Source: Streptomyces atratus (lineage in GTDB: Bacteria > Actinomycetota > Actinomycetes > Streptomycetales > Streptomycetaceae). Taken from it: a stretch of DNA of 64,000 nt. Positions 1 through 8,651 of the stretch are shown here, piece after piece. A program made the translations under genes and the position numbers. Within the stretch, counting starts at the first letter, position 1. The number at the start of each line of letters is the position of its first letter. The DNA lies in the NCBI RefSeq assembly GCF_900119365.1, contig NZ_FPJO01000002.1, positions 124,001 through 188,000 on the forward strand, read 5' to 3'. The notes under the pieces were generated by a model. The model had not been told where the DNA came from. It saw only the letters and a program-made list of their open reading frames with translations, and did not search any database.

Positions 1-1358
1 GGCACGAGGATGGCCGCGGAGTAGTAGGCCGTCACCAGATAGGAGATGATTGCCTGCTCGTCGATCCCCATGAAGCGGACCGAGAGGCTGGGCTCGATCT
101 CGTCGGGGATGCCGGACTGCTGGAGACCGATGACGCCCTGCTCGGCCTCACCCGTCCTCATGCAGATGATCGACGTGGTCCGGGCGTCGGTGACCGGGAT
201 CTTGTTGCACGGGAAGATCGGCACCCCTCGCCAGGCCGGCACATGGTGTCCGCCGACGTCGACGCTCTCCGGCACCAGACCGCGCTTGTTGCACTCGCGG
301 CCGAATGCGGCGATGGCCCTCGGGTGGGCGAGGAAGAGCTTCGAGCCGCGGCGGCGGGAGAGCAGCTCGTCCATGTCGTCGGGGCTGGGCGCGCCGTCGT
401 GCGGCTGGAGGCGCTGCCCGTAGTCGCAGTTGTTGAGCAGCCCGAACTCGCGGTTGTTGATCAGCTCGTGCTCCTGGCGCTCGCGCAGCGCCTCGACCGT
501 GAGCCGCAACTGCTGCTCGGTCTGGTTCATCGGCTGGTTGTAGAGGTCGGCGACCCGGCTGTGGACCTTCAGCACGGTCTGGGCGACGCTCAGCTCGTAC
601 TCGCGGGGGGACGCGTCGTAGTCGACGTAGGTGTGCGGAACGACGGCCTCGCCGACATGGCCGGCGGAGAGATCGATCGCGGCCTCGCCGTACTTGTTGG
701 TGCGCTGCTCCGGGATGCTGAGCAGTGCGGCGAGGTGGTCGCGGAGCGAGTCCGCGCGCTCGGCGAGGTTCAGCACGTCCGCCCGGCTCAGCGTCAGCAC
801 CGTGCAGGCGGTGACGGCACGGGCCGTGTACTGCCAGACGGCGTCGCCGTCGACCAGGGCCTGGTCCCCGAAGTAGGCCCCGTCGGCGTGGACCCCGAGC
901 ACCGTCTCGTCCCCGTACGGACCGGTGCCGACCTTCTCGACCTTGCCGTGTGCCAGCAGATAGACGCTGTCCGCCGCGTCCCCCGACGCGGCCAGCACCT
1001 GCCCCGCCGCGATCTCTCGCTGCTCGCACCGCCGGGCGAGCTCGCCCAGCACTTCTTCGTCGCCGAAGTCCCGCAGGGCGGGGAGCTCTCCGAGCTCGGC
1101 GGGGATGACCGCGACCCGGCCACCGGTCTGCACAAAGGTCACCCTGCCGTCCCCGACCGAGTAGCTCAGCCTGCGGTTCACCCGGTAGGTACCACCTTGC
1201 ACCTGCACCCACGGCAGCATCTTCAGCAGCCACCGCGAGGTGATCTCCTGCATCTGCGGGGCGGACTTGGTGGTCGTCGCGAGGTTCCGCGCCGCCGCCG
1301 TCCCCAGACTCTGCTGCGGCGGCAACGACGCGTTCTGAACCTCTTCACCAACGGACAT
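1..1358 (-). CDS. Family 2B encapsulin shell protein with cyclic-nucleotide-binding domain (EshA-like), 3' end outside window
   Basis: About 452 codons are visible, reading right to left and running off the left edge, so the C-terminus is missing. The N-terminus reads MSVGEEVQ and is followed by a conserved stretch rich in Gln/Ala/Thr. Residues ~85-205 form a Crp/cNMP-binding domain (pattern [13 protein letters not shown], then [10 protein letters not shown]). The remainder ([50 protein letters not shown]) is the HK97-fold shell part known from family 2B encapsulins such as Streptomyces EshA. Known relatives assemble protein nanocompartments and sit beside cargo such as 2-methylisoborneol synthase; any cargo gene here would lie to the left of the window. 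The start is the ATG at 1358, with GGAGAGG about 7 bases upstream. It is divergent from nsrR, with a 177-bp shared intergenic region. Family assignment is confident; cargo and ligand are unknown. Confidence 0.9.
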   Translation of the reverse strand, partial: MSVGEEVQNASLPPQQSLGTAAARNLATTTKSAPQMQEITSRWLLKMLPWVQVQGGTYRVNRRLSYSVGDGRVTFVQTGGRVAVIPAELGELPALRDFGDEEVLGELARRCEQREIAAGQVLAASGDAADSVYLLAHGKVEKVGTGPYGDETVLGVHADGAYFGDQALVDGDAVWQYTARAVTACTVLTLSRADVLNLAERADSLRDHLAALLSIPEQRTNKYGEAAIDLSAGHVGEAVVPHTYVDYDASPREYELSVAQTVLKVHSRVADLYNQPMNQTEQQLRLTVEALRERQEHELINNREFGLLNNCDYGQRLQPHDGAPSPDDMDELLSRRRGSKLFLAHPRAIAAFGRECNKRGLVPESVDVGGHHVPAWRGVPIFPCNKIPVTDARTTSIICMRTGEAEQGVIGLQQSGIPDEIEPSLSVRFMGIDEQAIISYLVTAYYSAAILV

Positions 1359-1495
1359 CTGACGTCCTCTCCATCTTCGGCTGACCTGCGAGAAGAAGCC
1401 TTTCAGCACGGAGAGCGGTCACGCCATTACACAAAAGAGTGTGACTAATCGGCTTTGGGCTGGGCACAACGCTCAGCGATGTCCGCGGACCGACT

Positions 1496-1520
1496 TAAGT
1501 TGCATCTTCGATGCAACTTA
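1496..1520. promoter_or_regulatory. NsrR operator upstream of nsrR
   Basis: A near-perfect dyad with 11-bp arms (TAAGTTGCATC and GATGCAACTTA) around TTC, ending 15 bp before the nsrR start codon. NsrR of S. coelicolor binds 11-1-11 type inverted repeats at nsrR and the hmpA genes, so autoregulation is the likely role. It lies in the region shared with the divergent encapsulin gene. Confidence 0.8.
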
Positions 1521-1535
1521 TCTAGGGTTGCTGTC

Positions 1536-1985
1536 ATGCGGCTGACGAAATTCACCGACGTGGCGCTGCGCGTACTGATGCGCCTCGCCGTCGCGGAGAA
1601 CGAGGATCCGCCGACCACCCGGGAGGTGGCGGCCACCATGCAGGTGCCGTACACCCACGCCGCGAAGGTCGTCGCCAAGCTCCAGCACCTCGGGCTGATC
1701 GAGGCACGACGGGGCCGCGGCGGAGGGCTCAGCCTCACCGGAGCGGGTCACTCCGCCTCGATCGGCGAACTTGTCCGGGAACTGGAAGGCCCCGGCGACG
1801 TCGTCGAATGCGAGGGCGCCACTCCCTGCCCCCTGCGCTCGGCCTGCCGGCTGCGCGGCGCCCTGCGCCGTGCGGAAGATGCCTTCTACGCCTCACTCGA
1901 TCCACTCACCGTCACCGAACTGGTCGCATCCCCCACCGGTCCGCTGCTGATCGGCATCAGCAGCACCCGCCCGGACACCGGCTGA
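1536..1985 (+). CDS. nsrR: Rrf2-family nitric oxide-sensing repressor NsrR
   Basis: 149-aa winged-helix regulator. The start is the ATG giving MRLTKFTDVAL; a longer upstream frame exists but would read through the operator. The wHTH occupies residues 1-65. C92, C98 and C104 form the C-x5-C-x5-C ligand set for a [4Fe-4S] cluster. D8, the fourth cluster ligand known from S. coelicolor NsrR, is also present. NO reacts with the cluster and releases the protein from DNA. It is followed by hmp in the same direction, and both have candidate operators, which gives a compact NO sensing and detoxification unit. Confidence 0.93.
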   Translation: MRLTKFTDVALRVLMRLAVAENEDPPTTREVAATMQVPYTHAAKVVAKLQHLGLIEARRGRGGGLSLTGAGHSASIGELVRELEGPGDVVECEGATPCPLRSACRLRGALRRAEDAFYASLDPLTVTELVASPTGPLLIGISSTRPDTG

Positions 1986-2067
1986 GCCGCCGCACACCAC
2001 ACCACGGGCCCCACCGCCCGATCCCGTGCTGCCCGGCTTCGCGCTGTCCGGTTTCACACTGCTCAAA

Positions 2068-2090
2068 AATACGAATCTCAAATACCAATT
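2068..2090. promoter_or_regulatory. NsrR operator upstream of hmp
   Basis: The 23-bp AT-rich sequence AATACGAATCTC followed by AAATACCAATT is an imperfect dyad 18 bp before the hmp start codon. It closely resembles the S. coelicolor hmpA1 NsrR site as I remember it. AT-rich sequence is rare in this GC-rich window, which supports a promoter/operator. Confidence 0.72.
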
Positions 2091-2108
2091 CACATGCGAG
2101 GAGTCCCG

Positions 2109-3305
2109 ATGCTCTCCGAGACGTCGACCGCCACCGTCCGTGCCACCCTCCCCGCCGTGGGCGCGGCCATCGGAGACATCGCCGATCTCTTCTACCGCAA
2201 GCTCTTCGACGCCCACCCCGAGCTGCTGCGCAACCTCTTCAACCGCGGCAACCAGTCGTCCGGCGCCCAGCGGCAGGCCCTCGCGGGCTCCATCGCCGCC
2301 TTCGCGACCCATCTGATCGAGCACCCGGACACCCGCCCCGACGTGATGCTCGGCCGGATCGCCCACAAGCACGCCTCGCTCGGCGTCACCGCCGCCCAGT
2401 ACGACATCGTGCACACCCATCTGTTCGCCGCGATCGCCGAGGTGCTCGGCGACGCGGTGACCCCGGAGGTCGCCGCCGCCTGGGACGAGGTCTACTGGCT
2501 GATGGCCGGCGCCCTGATCTCGATCGAGGAGCGGCTGTACGCGCAGCAGGGCGTCGTCGCCGGCGACGTGTGGCGCGAGTGGGAGGTGGCCGCCCGGATC
2601 GAGGAGACCGCCGACGTCGCCACCTTCCAGCTCCGCCCGGCCGACGGCGCCCCCGCACCCGCCTTCCGGCCCGGCCAGTACGTCTCCGTACAGGTGGAAC
2701 TCCCCGACGGGGCCCGCCAGATACGCCAGTACAGCCTCTCCTGCGCCCCCGGCTCGCGGCTCCGCTCGATCACCGTCAAGCGGGTGCACGGCGGCGGCTC
2801 GCCGGACGGTGAGGTCTCGCGCCATCTGCACACCGAGGTGGAGGCCGGCGACCTGCTGCGGGTCTCCGCCCCGTACGGCGATCTCGTGCTGGACTCCACC
2901 GACGCACCGCTCCTGCTCGCCTCCGCGGGCATCGGCTGCACCCCGATGCTCTCGATGCTGGACCACCTCGCGGCGACCGGCCACCAGGCCCCGGTCACCG
3001 TCGTGCACGGCGACCGCTCCCCCGCCACCCACGTCATGCGCACCGACCACGCCCAGCTCACCGCCAAGCTCCCCGACGCCACCGCCCACTTCTGGTACGA
3101 GGACCCCGAGCCCGGCCACCCCGCCGACCGCACCGGCCAGGTCGATCTGAGCGGCCTCGCCGTCGCCCCCGGCACCCACGCCTATCTCTGCGGTCCCCTG
3201 CCCTTCATGCGCGCCGTGCGCACCCAGCTGCTGGCCAAGGGCGTCCCGGCGGCCGACATCCACTACGAGGTGTTCGGCCCCGACATGTGGCTGACACAGG
3301 ACTGA
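2109..3305 (+). CDS. hmp: Flavohemoprotein / nitric oxide dioxygenase
   Basis: 398-aa protein converting NO and O2 to nitrate. An N-terminal globin domain (~1-135) carries the proximal His in AHKHASLGV and the B10 Tyr in LFYRKLF. A FAD-binding reductase domain follows (RQYSLS) and then an NAD(P)H domain (GIGCTPMLSML), ending HYEVFGPDMW. The ATG at 2109 (MLSETS) is chosen over 2094 because GAGGAG lies 6 bases before it. Placement behind nsrR with a matching operator indicates NO induction. Full length and no defect seen. Confidence 0.95.
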   Translation: MLSETSTATVRATLPAVGAAIGDIADLFYRKLFDAHPELLRNLFNRGNQSSGAQRQALAGSIAAFATHLIEHPDTRPDVMLGRIAHKHASLGVTAAQYDIVHTHLFAAIAEVLGDAVTPEVAAAWDEVYWLMAGALISIEERLYAQQGVVAGDVWREWEVAARIEETADVATFQLRPADGAPAPAFRPGQYVSVQVELPDGARQIRQYSLSCAPGSRLRSITVKRVHGGGSPDGEVSRHLHTEVEAGDLLRVSAPYGDLVLDSTDAPLLLASAGIGCTPMLSMLDHLAATGHQAPVTVVHGDRSPATHVMRTDHAQLTAKLPDATAHFWYEDPEPGHPADRTGQVDLSGLAVAPGTHAYLCGPLPFMRAVRTQLLAKGVPAADIHYEVFGPDMWLTQD

Positions 3306-3510
3306 ATCCGGCCCACTGCTCGCGCCGACTCCACCGTCCGCCCGTGACGGCCACCCGGATCTGCCCGGCCCGCTCTGCCACGGCGTGATCGCCAAGGACG
3401 GCCGGGGCCACCCGGTCGGCTGCGGCCGCGCCAACCGTGCCGGGCTCGGCGACGACGACGTACTGCGCGCCGTCGTCGCCGAGAAGCGTCTCCCCGGCGA
3501 CAATTGCGGC

Positions 3511-4428
3511 ATGTCCTCCGAAGCGCTCGACCTCTCCCGGCTGCAGCCGGTGCTCCCCTCGCCCCTGCAGCCGGTCGAGGACGAGCGCTTCGCGCGCCAC
3601 GGCGTACGGCTGCTGCTCAAGCGTGACGATCTGATCCACCCGGATCTCCCCGGCAACAAATGGCGGAAGCTCTCCCTCAATCTGCGGGCCGCCGCCGGGC
3701 GCACCGTGCTGACCTTCGGCGGCGCGTACTCCAACCACCTGCGGGCCACCGCCGCCGCCGGGCGGCTGCTCGGCTTCCGCACCATCGGGGTGGTGCGCGG
3801 TGACGAACTGGCCGGCCGGCCGCTGAACCCCTCGCTGGCCCAGTGCGCCGCCGACGGGATGACCCTGCACTTCATGGACCGCGCGTCCTACCGCGCGAAG
3901 GGCGATCCAGAGGTCCTGGCGGGGCTGCTGAGCGCCTTCGGGGAGTGCTGTGTCATCCCGGAGGGCGGCAGCAACGCCCTGGCGGCACAGGGCTGTACAG
4001 AGCTGGGGCGCGAGCTGCGCGGCCGGGCCGACGCGGTCGCGGTGGCCTGCGGCACCGGGGGCACCCTCGCCGGTCTCGCCGCCGGCCTCGCGCCCGGGCA
4101 GCGCGTCCTCGGCGTCCCGGTGCTGCGCGGCGGTTTCCTCGGGGACGCGGTGCGGGAACTGCAGCAGGAGGCCTTCGGCGGCCCGGCCGGGTCCTGGTCC
4201 CTGGACGAGCGCTTCCACTTCGGCGGCTACGCGCGTACGACCCCGGCCCTGCACGCCTTCGCCGACGACTTCGAGCAGCGGCACGGCCTGCCCGTCGAGC
4301 GGCTCTACGTGGCCAAGCTGCTGTACGCGCTCACCGAACTGGCCGGGGAGGGTGCGTTCCCTCCGGGAACCACGGTCGCGGCGGTCGTCACGGGCAGCCC
4401 TCAGGGTGCGCCCGACTCCTCCCGGTAG
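3511..4428 (+). CDS. PLP-dependent ACC deaminase / D-cysteine desulfhydrase family protein
   Basis: 305-aa tryptophan-synthase-beta fold protein. The PLP Schiff-base lysine is in the N-terminal LPGNKWRKL motif. TFGGAYSNH and the glycine-rich ACGTGGTLAGL phosphate loop are also present. The family includes 1-aminocyclopropane-1-carboxylate deaminase and D-cysteine desulfhydrase; the true substrate cannot be decided from sequence. The start at 3511 (MSSEALDL) has no clear Shine-Dalgarno and may be leaderless. The 205 bp before it hold nothing I recognise. Its 3' end overlaps the convergent antiporter gene by 28 bp. Confidence 0.85.
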   Translation: MSSEALDLSRLQPVLPSPLQPVEDERFARHGVRLLLKRDDLIHPDLPGNKWRKLSLNLRAAAGRTVLTFGGAYSNHLRATAAAGRLLGFRTIGVVRGDELAGRPLNPSLAQCAADGMTLHFMDRASYRAKGDPEVLAGLLSAFGECCVIPEGGSNALAAQGCTELGRELRGRADAVAVACGTGGTLAGLAAGLAPGQRVLGVPVLRGGFLGDAVRELQQEAFGGPAGSWSLDERFHFGGYARTTPALHAFADDFEQRHGLPVERLYVAKLLYALTELAGEGAFPPGTTVAAVVTGSPQGAPDSSR

Positions 4429-6005
4429 GCCGCCGCCTCCTCCAGGTCGAGCCGTCTGAGCAGCGTCCGCAGCATCTCGTCGTCGATCCGCCGCTCGTCC
4501 CGCAGCGTCACGAAGACCGCGCGCTCGGCGTCGATCATCTCCCTGGCCAGGCGCCGGTAGGTGTCGTCCGCCGACTCCCCGGTCAGCGGATTGGCCGCGC
4601 CCAGCCGCTCCCACACGGCGTTGCGGCGGCGTTCCAGCACGGTGCGCAGCCGGTCGGCGAGGGGTCCCGGCAGCTGGTTGCGGCGATCGGCGAGCAGTTC
4701 GTCCAGCCGCGCCTCGGCGGCCGCGGAGGCCTCGCTCTGGGCCTGCGCCTCGGCCAGTGTCTCGGCCTTGGCGTCGCGCCCCGGGAGCTTCAGGACCCGC
4801 ACCAGCAGCGGCAGGCTGAGCCCCTGGACGACCAGGGTGCCGATCACGGTGGTGAAGGTCAGGAACAGCACCAGGTTGCGGGCCGGGAAGGGGCTCCCGT
4901 CGGACATGGCGAACGGGATGGAGAAGGCGATGGCGAGCGAGACGACACCGCGCATCCCGGCCCAGCCGACGATCAGCGGCGCCGTCCAGTCGGTGTCGGG
5001 CTCGCGTTCCCTGATCCGTCTCGACAGCCACCGGGGCAGATACGTCGCCGGGTAGACCCAGATGAAGCGGACCACGACCACGGCGAGAAAGACGGCGACC
5101 GCGTACCGGACCGCGTCGCCCACGGCGTACGCGCCGAGCCCCTTCAGCACGAAGGGCAGCTGGAGCCCGATCAGCGCGAAGACCGCGGACTCCAGAATGA
5201 ACGCGACCATCTTCCAGACGGCCGCCTCCTGGAGCCGGGTCGCGAAGTCGACCTGCCAGGACCGGTGCCCCAGATAGAGCGCCACCACGACCACGGCGAG
5301 CACTCCGGAGGCGTGTACGCGTTCGGCCGCCGCGTACGCCACGAAGGGGATCAGCAGCGACAGCGTGTTCTGCAGCAGCGCTTCCTTGAGGTGGGTGCGC
5401 AGCCAGTGCAGCGGCACCATCAGCGCCAGGCCGACCACGACGCCGCCGACCGCGGCGAGGAGGAACTCCTCGATCCCCGCGCCCCAGCTCATCCCCTCGC
5501 CCACGGCGGCCGCGATCGCCACCTTGTAGGCGGTGATGGCCGTGGCGTCGTTCACCAGGGACTCGCCCTGCAGGACCGTCGTGACCCGGCCGGGCAGCCC
5601 GACCCGGCGCGCGATCGCGGCGGCCGTGACCGCGTCCGGCGGGGCGACGACCGCGCCGAGCACCAGCGCGGCGGTGAGCGGCAGGTCGGGCACGAGGCGG
5701 TACGCCAGCCAGCCGACCGCGACGGTCGCGAACAGGACGTAACCGACCGACAGCAGCGCGACCGGCCGGAGATTGGCCCGCAGGTCGAGGTAGGAGCTGT
5801 CGACGGCCGCCGTGTAGAGCAACGGCGGCAGCAGGAGCGGCAGCACGATGTGCGCGTCCAGGGTGTATGTGGGCACCCCGGGCAGATAGGAGGCGATCAG
5901 GCCCACGGTGACGAGCAGCAGCGGGGCCGGCACGGGGGTGCGGCGGGCCGCACCCGCGACCGCCGCACTGGCCGCGACCAGTCCCACCAGCGGCAATACG
6001 TCCAT
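4401..6005 (-). CDS. CPA1-family Na+/H+ antiporter
   Basis: 534-aa membrane protein with about 12 hydrophobic segments in the first 400 residues. CPA1 hallmarks include VAPPDAVTAAAI and GESLVNDATAI (the Asp-containing ion site) and GWAGMRGVVSLAIA. A charged cytosolic tail from ~410 is rich in Arg/Glu/Ala and probably helical. It exchanges Na+ (or K+) for H+ across the plasma membrane. The start is the ATG at 6005 (MDVLPLVGL), preceded by GAGGACCGTGG. It is divergent from the UBP zinc-finger gene with 57 bp between. Confidence 0.9.
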   Translation of the reverse strand: MDVLPLVGLVAASAAVAGAARRTPVPAPLLLVTVGLIASYLPGVPTYTLDAHIVLPLLLPPLLYTAAVDSSYLDLRANLRPVALLSVGYVLFATVAVGWLAYRLVPDLPLTAALVLGAVVAPPDAVTAAAIARRVGLPGRVTTVLQGESLVNDATAITAYKVAIAAAVGEGMSWGAGIEEFLLAAVGGVVVGLALMVPLHWLRTHLKEALLQNTLSLLIPFVAYAAAERVHASGVLAVVVVALYLGHRSWQVDFATRLQEAAVWKMVAFILESAVFALIGLQLPFVLKGLGAYAVGDAVRYAVAVFLAVVVVRFIWVYPATYLPRWLSRRIREREPDTDWTAPLIVGWAGMRGVVSLAIAFSIPFAMSDGSPFPARNLVLFLTFTTVIGTLVVQGLSLPLLVRVLKLPGRDAKAETLAEAQAQSEASAAAEARLDELLADRRNQLPGPLADRLRTVLERRRNAVWERLGAANPLTGESADDTYRRLAREMIDAERAVFVTLRDERRIDDEMLRTLLRRLDLEEAAAYREESGAP

Positions 6006-6062
6006 TCCACGGTCCTCGCATCCGCAGTTCACGGTCCACGTATCCGTCGTAACCTGACAATC

Positions 6063-6323
6063 ATGAGTGACTGCCCTCACGTGTCCGCACTGCCGCGCCC
6101 CGAACCGGCCCCGCTCAGTGCGACGTGCCCCGGCTGCCTCGCGGCGGGCACCCACCCCGTGCAGCTGCGGCTCTGCCTGGTCTGCGGCCATGTCGGCTGC
6201 TGCGATTCGTCGCCCCTGCAGCACGCCACGGGGCACTTCAAGGAGACCGGTCATCCGGTGATGCGGAGCTTCGAGCCGGGCGAGAGCTGGCGCTGGTGCT
6301 TCGAGGACGGTTCGATCGTCTGA
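6063..6323 (+). CDS. UBP-type zinc finger domain protein
   Basis: 86-aa protein made almost entirely of one ZnF-UBP domain, with Cys/His pairs in CPHV, CPGC, CLVCGHVGCC and HATGHFKETGHPV. In eukaryotes this fold binds the ubiquitin C-terminus. Bacterial stand-alone versions are common in actinobacteria and often sit beside Na+/H+ antiporters, as here; their role is not established. The ATG at 6063 is the first in frame after the divergent promoter region. Confidence 0.88.
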   Translation: MSDCPHVSALPRPEPAPLSATCPGCLAAGTHPVQLRLCLVCGHVGCCDSSPLQHATGHFKETGHPVMRSFEPGESWRWCFEDGSIV

Positions 6324-6334
6324 GGCCTGGGTAC
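6310..6334 (+). promoter_or_regulatory. Candidate SigB/SigH-type promoter for prsH-sigH
   Basis: GTT (6310-6312), 16 bases, then GGGTAC (6329-6334) fits the actinobacterial SigB-family consensus GTTT-N14-16-GGGTAY. It overlaps the end of the zinc-finger gene and points toward the anti-sigma/sigma pair, so stress autoregulation is plausible. The match is short and unverified. Confidence 0.45.
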
Positions 6335-6392
6335 GTCAAACCGGCGCCGGTTGTTCGCAATTGACCGCCGCAGACCACTACCCACTGTGTGT

Positions 6393-6413
6393 ACTCATGG
6401 GCTTACCATGAGT
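6393..6413. promoter_or_regulatory. Inverted repeat upstream of prsH-sigH
   Basis: ACTCATGG-GCTTA-CCATGAGT is a perfect 8-bp dyad with a 5-bp centre, 140 bp before prsH. S. coelicolor sigH has several promoters, one under BldD control. This dyad may be an operator or an RNA hairpin, but it does not match the BldD box well. Confidence 0.4.
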
Positions 6414-6553
6414 GACAGCCATGGGCTGGGGCTCTGGCGACACGGCATCATGGGTCGCGATAGCGTCGCGGACCAGAACCGAAGACGTACCACATGGCTC
6501 CGGGGCACCCTTCCCGGATCCTCGAAAGAGTTTGTGCCACCTTGGAGGTGAGG

Positions 6554-6967
6554 GTGTCCCAGATCGCAGGCGAGCCCGGGAATCAGGACTTCGTAGAGGT
6601 CCGGCTGCCCGCTGCGGGTGCCTACCTGTCAGTGCTGCGTACGGCCACGGCCGGTCTCGCAGCGCGCTTGGACTTCACTCTCGACGAGATCGAGGATCTT
6701 CGCATCGCGGTCGACGAGGCCTGCGCGATCCTGCTTCAGCAGGCCGTGCCGGGCTCCGTCCTCAGCTGCGTCTTCCGGCTCGTCGAGGATTCTCTCGAGG
6801 TCACGGTGGCCGCCCCCACGACGGACGGCCGGGCACCGGAGCGCGACACCTTCGCCTGGACGGTGCTCTCCGCACTGGCCGGGAAGGTCGACTCCTCGGT
6901 GGCCGACGACCGTACGGTCAGCATCAGCCTCTACAAACAGCGCGGCGCGGGACCCGGGCCGGCGTGA
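6554..6967 (+). CDS. prsH: SigH anti-sigma factor, RsbW-like serine kinase fold
   Basis: 137-aa GHKL ATPase-fold protein (FTLDEIEDLRIAVDEACAIL is the N-box helix). It is equivalent to S. coelicolor PrsH, also called UshX/RsbH, which sequesters the stress sigma factor SigH. The GTG at 6554 is chosen because TTGGAGGTGAGG precedes it at ideal spacing; a longer frame from 6494 lacks a ribosome site. Its stop overlaps the likely GTG of sigH (GTGA), so the two are translationally coupled. The C-terminal G-boxes are poorly conserved, so kinase activity is uncertain. Confidence 0.85.
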   Translation: MSQIAGEPGNQDFVEVRLPAAGAYLSVLRTATAGLAARLDFTLDEIEDLRIAVDEACAILLQQAVPGSVLSCVFRLVEDSLEVTVAAPTTDGRAPERDTFAWTVLSALAGKVDSSVADDRTVSISLYKQRGAGPGPA

Positions 6968-7917
6968 GCAGCGGGAACGGGGACGGTCCTGTGCGGGACG
7001 AAACGATGCGACCAGGGGTGGTGCGCGCAGCAGGCATCCCGGAACAGCAGGCCCTGCCCCATCCGGTGGACGGGGCGGACGGGCCGGCGGGCCGTACGGT
7101 CGCGGTGGAGCAGTCGCAGGCGAAGCGGGCGGGCCAGATGAGCGAGCACGGGCACCACGATCCACACGACCGCAGCGGGGCGCGGGCGCTCTTCGTCGAA
7201 CTGCGCGCGCTTCCCGACGGGTCGCCCGAGAAGGCGGAGCTGCGCAATCGGCTGGTGCGGATGCATCTGCCGCTCGTGGAGCATCTGGCCCGCCGGTTCC
7301 GCAACCGCGGCGAGCCGCTGGACGACCTGACCCAGGTCGCCACGATCGGCCTGATCAAGTCGGTCGACCGGTTCGACCCGGACCGCGGCGTCGAGTTCTC
7401 GACGTACGCGACCCCGACGGTCGTGGGCGAGATCAAGCGCCACTTCCGTGACAAGGGCTGGGCGGTCCGGGTGCCGCGCCGGCTCCAGGAGCTGCGGCTC
7501 TCGCTGACCACGGCCACCGCCGAGCTCTCCCAGCAGCACGGGCGCTCGCCCACGGTCCACGAGCTGGCGGAGCGGCTGGGCATCTCCGAGGAAGAGGTCC
7601 TGGAGGGCCTGGAATCGGCCAACGCGTACAGCACGCTCTCGCTGGACGTGCCGGACACGGACGACGAGTCCCCCGCCGTCGCGGACACGCTGGGCTCCGA
7701 GGACGAGGCGCTGGAGGGCGTCGAGTACCGGGAGTCGCTCAAGCCGCTGCTGGAGGACCTGCCGCCGCGCGAGAAGCGGATCCTGCTGCTGCGCTTCTTC
7801 GGCAACATGACCCAGTCGCAGATCGCGCAGGAGGTCGGCATCTCGCAGATGCATGTCTCGCGGCTGCTGGCCCGCACGCTCGCGCAGCTGCGCGAGCGGC
7901 TGCTCGTCGAGGAGTAG
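6964..7917 (+). CDS. sigH: SigB/SigF-family stress sigma factor SigH
   Basis: From the GTG at 6964 the product is 317 aa. It has an N-terminal acidic/His-rich leader, sigma region 2 (LTQVATIGLIKSVDRFD, FSTYATPTVVGEIKRHFRD), region 3 (SPTVHELAERLGI) and region 4 with an HTH (TQSQIAQEVGISQMHVSRLL). It directs transcription in osmotic stress and differentiation in S. coelicolor. Starts at 7006 or 7138 (MSEHGHH, GGGCGGGCC upstream) would give shorter forms. The frame also stays open upstream to 6421/6412 through the whole of prsH. S. coelicolor SigH is known to occur as several isoforms, so the true starts need experiment. Confidence 0.9.
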   Translation: MSSGNGDGPVRDETMRPGVVRAAGIPEQQALPHPVDGADGPAGRTVAVEQSQAKRAGQMSEHGHHDPHDRSGARALFVELRALPDGSPEKAELRNRLVRMHLPLVEHLARRFRNRGEPLDDLTQVATIGLIKSVDRFDPDRGVEFSTYATPTVVGEIKRHFRDKGWAVRVPRRLQELRLSLTTATAELSQQHGRSPTVHELAERLGISEEEVLEGLESANAYSTLSLDVPDTDDESPAVADTLGSEDEALEGVEYRESLKPLLEDLPPREKRILLLRFFGNMTQSQIAQEVGISQMHVSRLLARTLAQLRERLLVEE

Positions 7918-7977
7918 CGGGCAGGGCCGCACGCAGGCGCGGTCCTTCCCGTGCCCGCGGCCGCCCGGTGCCGCCGG

Positions 7978-8008
7978 TCCGCCCCGCCCAGTCGCCGGGC
8001 GGGGCGGA
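7978..8008. terminator. Bidirectional terminator between sigH and 8010-8465
   Basis: Perfect 12-bp stem, TCCGCCCCGCCC with GGGCGGGGCGGA, and a 7-base loop between two convergent genes. Confidence 0.8.
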
Positions 8009-8009
8009 T

Positions 8010-8465
8010 TCAGTTGTCCGGGGTGGTGCCCGGCCGGCGGATGCCGAGCGCCTCGACCGTCGTCGGCCTGACCAGCTGGTAGAGCGCCGTCAGGGTCACC
8101 GCGGCGAGGACGATCCCGGCCGGGATCAGCACGCCGTGCGACCGCAGCAGCGTCCAGGCCACCGGGAGCGCGATGATCTGCGTGATGAGCGCGGGACCGC
8201 GGCTCCAGCTGCGCCGCCGCAGCAGACCGCGGGCGGCGAACAGCGGGATCAGTGCGAGCGCGATCAGCGTCAGACCGCCCATCTCCGCCTGCTGCGGGCT
8301 CTCGGGATGTCCGAGCAGCCCCATGACCAGCATGTAGATCCCGCCGATGGCCAGCGCCGCCCCTTCCAGGGCGGTGAGTCCGGCAACGAGAGTGATCCTG
8401 CTCGGCTTCGCCGGTTCGAGCCTCGGCGAGGGTGACGAGGCGGGCGTGTTCTGCTGAGTACTCAC
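8010..8465 (-). CDS. Small four-helix integral membrane protein, function unknown
   Basis: 151 aa. A short Ser/Pro-rich N-terminus is followed by about four hydrophobic segments (LVAGLTALEGAALAIGGIYM, LIALALIPLFAARGLL, ALITQIIALPVAWTLL, GIVLAAVTLTALYQLV). This composition is typical of uncharacterised Streptomyces inner-membrane proteins. The GTG at 8465 is the best start, but its ribosome site is weak (CAAGG). It is convergent with sigH and divergent from the lipid kinase. No function can be assigned. Confidence 0.75.
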   Translation of the reverse strand: MSTQQNTPASSPSPRLEPAKPSRITLVAGLTALEGAALAIGGIYMLVMGLLGHPESPQQAEMGGLTLIALALIPLFAARGLLRRRSWSRGPALITQIIALPVAWTLLRSHGVLIPAGIVLAAVTLTALYQLVRPTTVEALGIRRPGTTPDN

Positions 8466-8651
8466 CCTTGCAGGTTGGCATCCCGGGGCCGCGAAAGCGA
8501 AGCCGGGGTCGGAACCGGTGCCGGAACAGATGTCGGGATCGGTACGGGGACGGACGGCTGGTCCGCCCCGCAGCATCCGCGCCGTCACCGAGCGTGAAGG
8601 CCAGGGGGTGGGACTTCAGAGTGATACCGCGCGGTAGGTAGTCTGGCGGTC

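Noticed and set aside
1429..1442. ACAC-AAAAGA-GTGT, a CRP-like dyad upstream of the encapsulin gene
   Set aside because: Arms of only 4-5 bases; tempting because the shell has a cyclic-nucleotide domain, but too weak.
148..1448. Open frames of 361 and 401 codons at the left edge
   Set aside because: They are out of frame with the encapsulin reading, which alone gives recognisable shell and cNMP-binding sequence.
3205..6060. Very long minus-strand open frame (951 codons) across the deaminase and antiporter genes
   Set aside because: It is a shadow of the real genes: Arg/Gly/Pro-rich with no domain, while the other frames encode clear families.
6381..6396. Possible BldD box upstream of sigH
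   Set aside because: Only about half of the consensus positions match, although BldD control of sigH is known in S. coelicolor.
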